Assembly: GCA_023393755.1 (NCBI GenBank)
Contig: JAEXCA010000189.1
Span: 1-13,588, forward strand
Length of the DNA stretch: 13,588 bases
Direction: 5' to 3'
DNA from: Actinomycetes bacterium
Lineage (GTDB): Bacteria; Actinomycetota; Actinomycetes; Propionibacteriales; Propionibacteriaceae
The translations under genes were made by a program, and so were the position numbers. The notes under the pieces were generated by a model that was not told the origin of the DNA, did no database searches, and saw nothing but the letters and a program-made list of their open reading frames with translations. Below, in pieces: positions 5,923 through 13,588 of the stretch; within the stretch, counting starts at the first letter, position 1; every line of letters begins with the position of its first letter.

Positions 5923-7452
5923 ATGCCCCAGGCACCGGCCGATCGGGTGGTCGAGATGACGGCGATCACCAAGGCGTTCGGTGGCGTGCCGGTGCTGAAG
6001 GCTGTGGACCTCCACCTGGAGCCCGGCCGCGTGGTCGGGCTGCTGGGCGCCAACGGCGCTGGGAAGTCCACCCTGATCAAGATCCTGTCCGGGATCTACA
6101 CCGCCGACGGCGGCTCCATCGCTTTCGACGGCCACCCCGTCGAACTGCACACCGCGGCGGACGCGCACCGCCACGGGATCCGGACCGTGCATCAGGAGCT
6201 CAGCCTCGTCCCTTCGCTGAAGGTGTACGAGAACGTCTATCTTCACGCCGAACTCACCCAGGGGAAGCGCACCCCGCTTTCACCTCTCGACCGGCGGGCG
6301 ATGATCGCTGGCGCGCGCCAGGTCCTGCACTCCGTGCTCGGAGTGGAGGTCGACGTCAGCGCACCGGTCGAGGAGTTGCCGATGGCCGAGCGGCAGCTCG
6401 TCGAGATCGCCCGGGCGGTCCACGAGCGGGCTCGCGTCCTGATCCTGGACGAACCCACCACCTCGCTGGAGGCCAGGGAGAAGCAACGGCTCTTCCAGGT
6501 GGTCCGCGACCTGCGCGCCCAGGGAACCGCGGTCGTCTTCATCTCTCATCACCTCGACGAGGTCGTGGAGTTGTGTGACCGAACGGTGATCCTGCGAGAC
6601 GGGATCGTCGTGGTGGACGCACCGACCAGCGAACTCACCGCCCGGGACATGGTCACCGGCATGACCGGCCGGCCGGCTGGGAACCAGTACCCCAAGGAGA
6701 CCGTCGAGCTCGGTGAGCCGCTGCTGGAGGCCCGCGATCTCTCCCGTCAGAACTCCTACAGCGGGGTCTCGTTCACCCTCCACCGCGGCGAGATCCTGGG
6801 CATCGTCGGTCTGGCCGGCTGCGGCAAGAGCGATCTCATCCGGGGACTCTACGGAGCGGTGCCGATCACCGACGGCGAGCTCCGCCGGGACGGGCACCCG
6901 GTCCGGATCCGGTCGATCCGCCAGGCCAGGCGGCGAGGGATCACCTATCTGCCGGCCGACCGCAAGACCGAGGGCATCTTCCCCGAACACTCAGTGAGCT
7001 GGAACCTGACGATCTCGGCGCTGCAGCACGCACTCGGCCGGTTCGGCCTCAATCGGGCACGCGAAGCCGAACTGGTGGAGCAGTCGATCCGGAGCTACGG
7101 GGTGAAAGGTGCCGGACCCGGTCAGGTCATCTCCAGCCTTTCCGGCGGAAACCAGCAGAAGGTGATGCTCGCCCGGAGCCTGCTGGACGACGCCGACATC
7201 CTCCTGCTGGAGGATCCCACCCGTGGCATCGACGTGTCCGCGAAGAACGACATGTACCTGCTCATCACCGAGATCGTGAAGCAGGGCAAATCAGTGGTCC
7301 TGGTGTCAAGCGAGGAGACAGAGGTGCTCGGCATGTGCGACCGCATCCTGGTGATGCGCGAAGGACGAGTGCGCGCGGATCTCTCGCCGTCCCAGACCAA
7401 CCTGCAGGAGATCCGCCTGATCGCGATGAGCAGCGAAGGAGACCAAGAATGA
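5923..7452 (+). CDS. Ribose-type sugar ABC transporter, duplicated ATP-binding subunit
   Basis: The 509-residue protein energises sugar import on the cytoplasmic face. I chose ATG at 5923 because GGAGG (5913-5917) lies 5 nt before it; the in-frame GTG at 5911 would overlap that site. Domain 1 has Walker A GANGAGKST (42-50), a signature-like MAERQLVEIARA as in RbsA-type proteins, Walker B LILDEP (D176, E177) and the switch His in VFISHHLDE. Domain 2 (from about 265) has a shortened P-loop GLAGCGKSD (296-304), the signature LSGGNQQK (406-413) and the usual DPTRGIDV. The Walker B/catalytic pair of domain 2 reads E430-D431 instead of the usual D-E, so site 2 may hydrolyse ATP poorly. That is acceptable, since domain 2 is often degenerate in this family. 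Its stop overlaps the permease start (ATGA). Confidence 0.95.
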   Translation: MPQAPADRVVEMTAITKAFGGVPVLKAVDLHLEPGRVVGLLGANGAGKSTLIKILSGIYTADGGSIAFDGHPVELHTAADAHRHGIRTVHQELSLVPSLKVYENVYLHAELTQGKRTPLSPLDRRAMIAGARQVLHSVLGVEVDVSAPVEELPMAERQLVEIARAVHERARVLILDEPTTSLEAREKQRLFQVVRDLRAQGTAVVFISHHLDEVVELCDRTVILRDGIVVVDAPTSELTARDMVTGMTGRPAGNQYPKETVELGEPLLEARDLSRQNSYSGVSFTLHRGEILGIVGLAGCGKSDLIRGLYGAVPITDGELRRDGHPVRIRSIRQARRRGITYLPADRKTEGIFPEHSVSWNLTISALQHALGRFGLNRAREAELVEQSIRSYGVKGAGPGQVISSLSGGNQQKVMLARSLLDDADILLLEDPTRGIDVSAKNDMYLLITEIVKQGKSVVLVSSEETEVLGMCDRILVMREGRVRADLSPSQTNLQEIRLIAMSSEGDQE

Positions 7453-8447
7453 GTTCCACCGCGGTGGCCTCGTCCGCCCCCAGGCGGTTCACCAGGACGA
7501 TCAGACGGGTGCTGTCCCTGCCCGGCGGTGGGGTCATCCTTGCCTTCCTCCTCCTCTGCCTTGCCCTGACCCTGGCCAGCGATCACTTCCTGACCGTCGG
7601 CAACCTGACGGTCGTGCTGCGACAGTCGGTGTGGGTCGGCATCATGGCGATCGGGATGACCTTCGTGATCGGGATGGGCGAGATCGACCTGTCGGTGGGC
7701 GCCATCCTGGGGATGACCGGCCTGGCCGCAGCGATCTGGATCCAGAACGGGGTCAACATCTATCTCGCGGTCCTCGGCGCGCTGGCGCTCGGCGCCGTGA
7801 TCGGGGCGTTCAACGGGGTGCTGGTCACCTACCTGCGACTGCCCTCCTTCGTGGCGACCCTGGGATCGATGTCGGTATTGCGCGGCCTCATCATGGTCAT
7901 CACCGGCGGGGTACCGGTGTACGGGCTGAGGTATCCGGAGTTCCAGTTCTTCGGTCAGGGCTTCCTGGGCCCGATCCCGGTCCCGGTGGTGATCCTGATC
8001 CTGGTGTTCGCGGTGTTCGCGTTCGTCCTGTACCGGACGCCGTTCGGCCGCCATACCCTCTCGATCGGCTCCAACGCGAGCGCGGCGCGACTGGCCGGGA
8101 TCGGCCTGACCGGAGTGCGGATCTCGGTGTACGTGATCACCGGTTTCCTCTGCGCGATCGCCGGTGTGATCCTCGCCTCCCGCTCCGAGGCGGCCACCGC
8201 GGACGCCGGACAGGGCCTGGAACTGGATGTGATCGCGGCGACCATCATCGGTGGAACGGCGATGACCGGCGGCAAGGCCGTTCTCTACGGCACCGTGGTC
8301 GGCGCGGTGCTGATGACCACGATCCGCAACGGACTGAACCTGCTCGGGGTATCCCCGCTGTGGCATCAGGTCGTGATCGGCGCCTTCATCATCGCCTCCG
8401 TGGCCGGCTCGATGTTCACCGCACGGCGTTCGGGCAGCCATGAGTGA
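7449..8447 (+). CDS. Ribose-type sugar ABC transporter, permease subunit
   Basis: The 332-residue integral membrane protein forms the translocation path. The start is ATG at 7449, overlapping the ATPase stop as ATGA, with AAGGAGA 5 nt before it. A basic cytoplasmic N-terminus (RRFTRTIRR) precedes about 8-10 hydrophobic segments, beginning GGGVILAFLLLCLALTLA. Family marks of the RbsC/BPD_transp_2 group are MAIGMTFVIGMGEIDLSVGAI, VTYLRLPSFVATLGSMSVLRGL, FGRHTLSIGSNASAARLAGI and ATIIGGTAMTGGKAVLYGTVVGAV. Length is normal for the family. The end overlaps the lactonase gene by 8 nt, so all four genes from 4788 form one translationally coupled unit. Confidence 0.95.
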   Translation: MSSTAVASSAPRRFTRTIRRVLSLPGGGVILAFLLLCLALTLASDHFLTVGNLTVVLRQSVWVGIMAIGMTFVIGMGEIDLSVGAILGMTGLAAAIWIQNGVNIYLAVLGALALGAVIGAFNGVLVTYLRLPSFVATLGSMSVLRGLIMVITGGVPVYGLRYPEFQFFGQGFLGPIPVPVVILILVFAVFAFVLYRTPFGRHTLSIGSNASAARLAGIGLTGVRISVYVITGFLCAIAGVILASRSEAATADAGQGLELDVIAATIIGGTAMTGGKAVLYGTVVGAVLMTTIRNGLNLLGVSPLWHQVVIGAFIIASVAGSMFTARRSGSHE

Positions 8448-9321
8448 AACCGGCACCCAAGTGGACCTGCTGACCACCCCGGTCACGAAGCTGGTGGATG
8501 GCTTCCAGTTCATCGAAGGACCGGTCTGGCAGAGTGACGACAACTGCCTGATCTTCAACGACATCCCTGGCGACACCACCTTCTCCTGGAACGAGACCAG
8601 CGGGCTAGCCGTTCTGCGGCGACCCTCTGGCAAGGCCAACGGCCAGGTGATCGATCCGTTGGGGCGCCGGGTGGTCTGCGAACACCTGACCAACGCCGTG
8701 GCCAGGATCACGCCGGACGGCGAGCGGGAGGTGCTCGCCGACAGGTTCGGGGACCACGCCCTGAACAGCCCGAACGACGTCATCATCGGCCCGGACGGCT
8801 CGATCATCTTCACCGACCCGCCATTCGGCCGCAGCGAGGGCGCGATGGGGGCGATCCGTCCCATGGAACTCGGCTTCTGCGGGGTCTTCCGATGGTCAGC
8901 CGAAAGCGGCATGCAGTTGCTCTCCACCCGACTGGCCGAACCCAACGGACTGTGCCTGAGCCTGGACCGTGCCCGGCTCTACGTCAACGACACCGCGACC
9001 GGGGAGATCATCGAGTTCAAGACCTCCTGGAACACCACCAGCCTGGTGGTCGATGAGGGCCGGGTGTTCGCCCGGGTACCGGATTCACCCACCGGCAAGG
9101 CGGACGGCATGAAGGTGGACGCCTGCGGCAACATCTGGTGCACCGGGGACGTCGGCATCCATGTCTTCGATCCGGACGGCGAGCCGCTGGGCGTCGTGGC
9201 AGTGGATGAGCGGGTGGGTAACTTTGCCTGGGGTGGGGTGGACGGCAGGGATCTCTACATCACCGCGTCCACATCGCTGTACCGGTCGCGCACCAGCGTC
9301 GCGGGAGCCGACTGGGTGTAG
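8440..9321 (+). CDS. SMP-30/gluconolactonase-family lactonase
   Basis: The 293-residue cytosolic enzyme belongs to the six-bladed propeller SMP-30/gluconolactonase/LRE family, which hydrolyses sugar lactones to aldonic acids using one divalent metal. The expected metal ligands are visible: E26 in FIEGPVW, N169 in EPNGL and D222 in ADGMKVD. The substrate-loop motif NSPNDV (109-114) is also present, and GNIWCTGDVGIHVFDPDGE near the C-terminus is typical. The start is ATG at 8440, overlapping the permease end by 8 nt. Being the last gene of a sugar-uptake operon, it suggests that the imported compound is oxidised to a lactone by a dehydrogenase encoded elsewhere, or that a lactone is imported directly. 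No dehydrogenase, dehydratase or kinase is present here, so the sugar cannot be named. Confidence 0.93.
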   Translation: MSETGTQVDLLTTPVTKLVDGFQFIEGPVWQSDDNCLIFNDIPGDTTFSWNETSGLAVLRRPSGKANGQVIDPLGRRVVCEHLTNAVARITPDGEREVLADRFGDHALNSPNDVIIGPDGSIIFTDPPFGRSEGAMGAIRPMELGFCGVFRWSAESGMQLLSTRLAEPNGLCLSLDRARLYVNDTATGEIIEFKTSWNTTSLVVDEGRVFARVPDSPTGKADGMKVDACGNIWCTGDVGIHVFDPDGEPLGVVAVDERVGNFAWGGVDGRDLYITASTSLYRSRTSVAGADWV

Positions 9322-9327
9322 CCGGCG

Positions 9328-10338
9328 TCACCGCAGCGTTCTAGACCTGCGGACCGGCCCGGTCGACTCCCGGATCTTGATCTGGACCGGCATCACCAGC
9401 GCGCTGTCGGCGGTGGGGGTCGCGCCACGAATCAGCGCGATCAGGTTCCGCACCGCGACCATCCCGAGATGCAGCGCCGGCAGGGCGATCGTAGTCAGCT
9501 TGGGCGTCACCAACCGCGCGGACAGGATGTCGTCGATGCCGACGATCGAGACGTCCTCCGGGATCCGGATGCCCGCGCTCATCAGGCCGTGCATCACGCC
9601 GATCGCCATCATGTCGTTGTGCGCGATGATCGCCGTCGGTGGGCTGTCGACGAGCTGCCGAGCGGCCGCCATACCGTCTTCGAAGGTGGGCAGGAACGGG
9701 CCGATCCGCTGGACGGAGCGTCCGGCGGCGGCACTGAACTCGCACACCGCCCGATAGCGGGCGCCGTCGGCCCACGACGCCTCCGGCCCAGCGACGTAGG
9801 TCACCGAGGTGTGACCGAACTCATGGAGCAACTTCAGTACCGCGCGGATACCCGCGGTGTTGTCCGGGATCAGGCTGGTGACGCCTCGCAACTCCCGGCT
9901 CACCACGACGGTGGGCTTCCGCTTCGCGATACCGCGCAACAGCGAGTCGCTCAACCGGGAGCTGCCGATCACCAGACCGTCGACGATGTCCACCAGGCGT
10001 TCGTGCTCGGCCTGTTCCCGGGCCGACGACTCGTGGAAGTCGGCCAGGATGAGTTCGTACCCCGCGTGCCCGCAGGCGATCTGCGCTCCCCGGACCAGCT
10101 GGCTGTAGAACGGATTGCTGAGGTCAGCCACCGTGATGGCCAGCAGCCGGGTGTCCTGCCGCGCAACGGGCGAGCGGTTCCGGCCCAGATAGCCGAGTTC
10201 CTCAGCCGCGGCGCGCACCTTCGCCTCGGTTTGGGAGGTGATCCGACCGGGCCGGCTGAGGGCTCGGCTGACCGTTGACGGGGCGACGCCGGCACGCTTG
10301 GCAACGTCGTAGATCGTGGGGGCTGGCTCCTCGGACAT
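9328..10338 (-). CDS. LacI-family transcriptional regulator
   Basis: The 336-residue DNA-binding protein has an N-terminal helix-turn-helix TIYDVAKRAGVAPSTVSRAL (8-27), with the hinge region reaching about residue 60 (AAEELGYLGRNR). The periplasmic-binding-like effector domain follows: LLAITVADLSNPFYSQLVRGAQ, VDGLVIGSSRLSD, GHTSVTYVAGPEASWADGARY, IIAHNDMMAIGVMHGL and IPEDVSIVGIDDI. It is convergent with the lactonase gene (6-bp gap). It probably represses the sugar operon through the half-site cluster at 4676-4715 and is released by a sugar or a pathway intermediate; that is inference from synteny. The ATG at 10338 has no strong ribosome binding site. No copy of the half-site is seen upstream of it, so autoregulation is not apparent. 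Confidence 0.94.
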   Translation of the reverse strand: MSEEPAPTIYDVAKRAGVAPSTVSRALSRPGRITSQTEAKVRAAAEELGYLGRNRSPVARQDTRLLAITVADLSNPFYSQLVRGAQIACGHAGYELILADFHESSAREQAEHERLVDIVDGLVIGSSRLSDSLLRGIAKRKPTVVVSRELRGVTSLIPDNTAGIRAVLKLLHEFGHTSVTYVAGPEASWADGARYRAVCEFSAAAGRSVQRIGPFLPTFEDGMAAARQLVDSPPTAIIAHNDMMAIGVMHGLMSAGIRIPEDVSIVGIDDILSARLVTPKLTTIALPALHLGMVAVRNLIALIRGATPTADSALVMPVQIKIRESTGPVRRSRTLR

Positions 10339-10373
10339 CAGGTCAACCAGTCGCAGCCGAAAGCCCGGACGAC

Positions 10374-10397
10374 GCGGCCCGGCTGGGACCGGGCCGC
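10374..10397 (-). terminator. Strong GC hairpin after purL, probable terminator
   Basis: Arms GCGGCCCGG (10374-10382) and CCGGGCCGC (10389-10397) are perfect 9-bp complements around a 6-nt loop. It begins 23 nt downstream of the purL stop in the direction of transcription. Only a short CTTT follows some nucleotides later, so it would be a tailless actinobacterial-type terminator. It also separates purL from lacI, which lies on the same strand. Confidence 0.6.
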
Positions 10398-10420
10398 TGG
10401 GCGTTCATCCGGCGTCGCCG

Positions 10421-12679
<2,259 letters not shown>

Positions 12680-12691
12680 GGGTTCAATCTA
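12680..12691 (-). promoter_or_regulatory. purL: -10 box placing purL transcription at or next to its GTG
   Basis: On the minus strand TAGATT (12691-12686; four of six matches to TATAAT, including the key TA...T) is followed by GAACCC and then GTG. Transcription would begin on or next to the first base of the start codon, so the mRNA would be leaderless. That would explain the missing ribosome binding site. No good -35 is seen. Confidence 0.45.
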
Positions 12692-12702
12692 CCGGTGAGT
12701 TT

Positions 12703-12718
12703 GGGAGCACCCGCTCCC
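12703..12718. promoter_or_regulatory. 6+4+6 inverted repeat between purL and the divergent gene
   Basis: GGGAGC-ACCC-GCTCCC is a perfect inverted repeat. It lies 12 nt upstream of the proposed purL -10, roughly in the spacer/-35 area, and 55 nt before the divergent start at 12773. It may be an operator for either gene. In such GC-rich DNA a chance origin is possible. Confidence 0.3.
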
Positions 12719-12772
12719 CGTCCGGAGGCAGCTCCCATTACGCTGATCACATCCCCACCCGGGAGGTCGCCG

Positions 12773-13570
12773 ATGGCAGCCGCCATGTTCCTGGGCGAGC
12801 AACGCCGTAGCGAGCTCGCCCAACTGGTCTGCGCGCCCCACGCCACCGAGTCGTTCACCATCCGTTCCGTCGGCGGCAGCGCGGCGTTGGGGACGCTCCC
12901 CTGCGGCACCCCGCCCGATGTCGTCGAGGCCGCCCGGCGCGCCCGGGCAGCGCAGCACGCCTGGGCGGCCATGCCCGCCTACTTCCGGCTGGCCTCGTTG
13001 CGCCGGTTCCCGATCCTGCTCGACTCGCACCGGGGCATGGTGACCTCGGTGCTGCGGGGCGAGTCCGGCCTGTCCCCGCAAGCCGCCTACGACCGGGTCT
13101 TCGAGCTCGTCCGGGCATGTCAGCGGGTCACCGACACCGGACTGAAGTCGCTGCGGCCGGTGAAGCACCGCAGGTTGCTGCGGGTGACGGCGGTGGAGCA
13201 CCGCGATCCGCTCGGCCTGATCGGGATCGTGCCCAGCCCGGTGACCGGCTTCGACCCGGTGCTGGCGGTCGCCGCGCTGCTGGCCGGCAACGCCCTGCTG
13301 TTCGTGCCGGAGGGCCCGGGCAGCTACGGCGCCCTGCTGCTGGCGCAGTTCTGCGCCGCCGCGCGTCTGCCCGGCGACCTCGTCCAGGTCGTCCCCGGCC
13401 CCACCGGCCTGGCGGACGCCGCGATCGACCAGGTGGATCACCTGGTGACCACCCTGGCCACCGCCCGCGGCCAGCAGGTGTGGCGGCTGGCCGCCGCGCG
13501 GGGCATCGGCACCACCGTCGAGGGAGCGGCGGATCCCGCCGAGTTCACCGTGCTCAGGGTTCAGGACTGA
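12773..13570 (+). CDS. Half-length, catalytically lost aldehyde-dehydrogenase-like protein
   Basis: The 265-residue product aligns by eye with the N-terminal half of NAD(P)-dependent aldehyde dehydrogenases, closest in pattern to the actinobacterial succinate-semialdehyde type. Family marks are DVVEAARRARAAQHAWAAMP (49-68), DPLGLIGIVPSPVTGFDPV, LLAGNALLF and VVPGPT. The usual PWN(Y/F)P, which supplies the oxyanion Asn, reads PSPVTGF (154-160). The coenzyme Lys of LKP is replaced in LFVPEGP (176-182). The FTGS..G cofactor turn is LVTTLATARG. The protein ends just where ELGGK would come (TTVEGAADPAEFTVL), so the catalytic Cys and Glu are absent. The start is ATG at 12773 with GGGAGG 6 nt before it. 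Long open coding with normal codon use suggests a maintained diverged protein rather than fresh decay. It is divergent from purL. Its function is unknown. Confidence 0.82.
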   Translation: MAAAMFLGEQRRSELAQLVCAPHATESFTIRSVGGSAALGTLPCGTPPDVVEAARRARAAQHAWAAMPAYFRLASLRRFPILLDSHRGMVTSVLRGESGLSPQAAYDRVFELVRACQRVTDTGLKSLRPVKHRRLLRVTAVEHRDPLGLIGIVPSPVTGFDPVLAVAALLAGNALLFVPEGPGSYGALLLAQFCAAARLPGDLVQVVPGPTGLADAAIDQVDHLVTTLATARGQQVWRLAAARGIGTTVEGAADPAEFTVLRVQD

Positions 13571-13588
13571 CCCATCCGTCCTGGGAGC

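Noticed and set aside
4638..6080. Minus-strand open frame of 480 codons opposite the sugar-binding protein
   Set aside because: The composition (runs of Arg, Gly, Val, His, Asp) is typical of antisense frames. The plus strand encodes a clear lipoprotein and the start of an ATPase.
7122..8945. Minus-strand open frame of about 600 codons
   Set aside because: It lies opposite the ATPase, permease and lactonase, and is a low-complexity His/Asp/Arg/Gly-rich shadow with no family motif.
13571..13588. Continuation of the aldehyde dehydrogenase after 13570
   Set aside because: Only 18 bases remain in the window and they show no catalytic-domain coding; it cannot be judged here.

Overview
The window is very GC-rich (high G/C in third codon positions). 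It has GTG/TTG starts, ATGA-type start/stop overlaps and one candidate leaderless start, which points to a high-GC actinobacterium. The glutamine-dependent PurL and the mycobacterial-type aldehyde-dehydrogenase relative fit this. I cannot name a genus from the sequence. It holds parts of four transcription units and one insertion sequence.

Left part (1-3738). A partial minus-strand gene (531 down to base 1) encodes an acidic, proline-rich, probably disordered N-terminus. After a 359-bp intergenic region comes a plus-strand operon. It has two small proteins of unrecognised family (891-1490 and 1499-2206), then a nucleotidyltransferase of the ATP-dependent DNA/RNA ligase superfamily (2203-3691), then a 12-codon ORF. 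The ligase gene is broken by two apparent single-base deletions. Adding one base at each point restores one 496-residue protein that starts at the ATGA overlap with the preceding gene. This three-gene set is the least described system in the window.

Middle (3735-4641). A complete IS5-superfamily element of about 0.9 kb lies between CTAG repeats. It has 16-bp imperfect inverted repeats and a transposase split over two frames. The transposase stop codon falls in the flanking CTAG.

Sugar operon (4642-10338). A promoter region carries three copies of a GTTGCCAA/TTGGCAAC half-site just upstream of a plausible -35/-10 pair. Four tightly packed genes follow: a ribose-type sugar-binding lipoprotein, a double-ATPase subunit, a permease and an SMP-30/gluconolactonase-family lactonase. 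A convergent LacI-family regulator ends 6 bp from the lactonase. The likely scheme is uptake of a monosaccharide, or an oxidised or lactonised derivative, with hydrolysis of a sugar lactone under LacI-type control. The sugar itself cannot be told.

Right part (10339-13588). A strong GC-rich hairpin separates lacI from purL, which encodes the large FGAM synthase subunit of purine biosynthesis on the minus strand. The divergent last gene (12773-13570) encodes half an aldehyde dehydrogenase: an N-terminal coenzyme-binding-like domain that has lost the usual active-site and cofactor motifs and stops before the catalytic domain.
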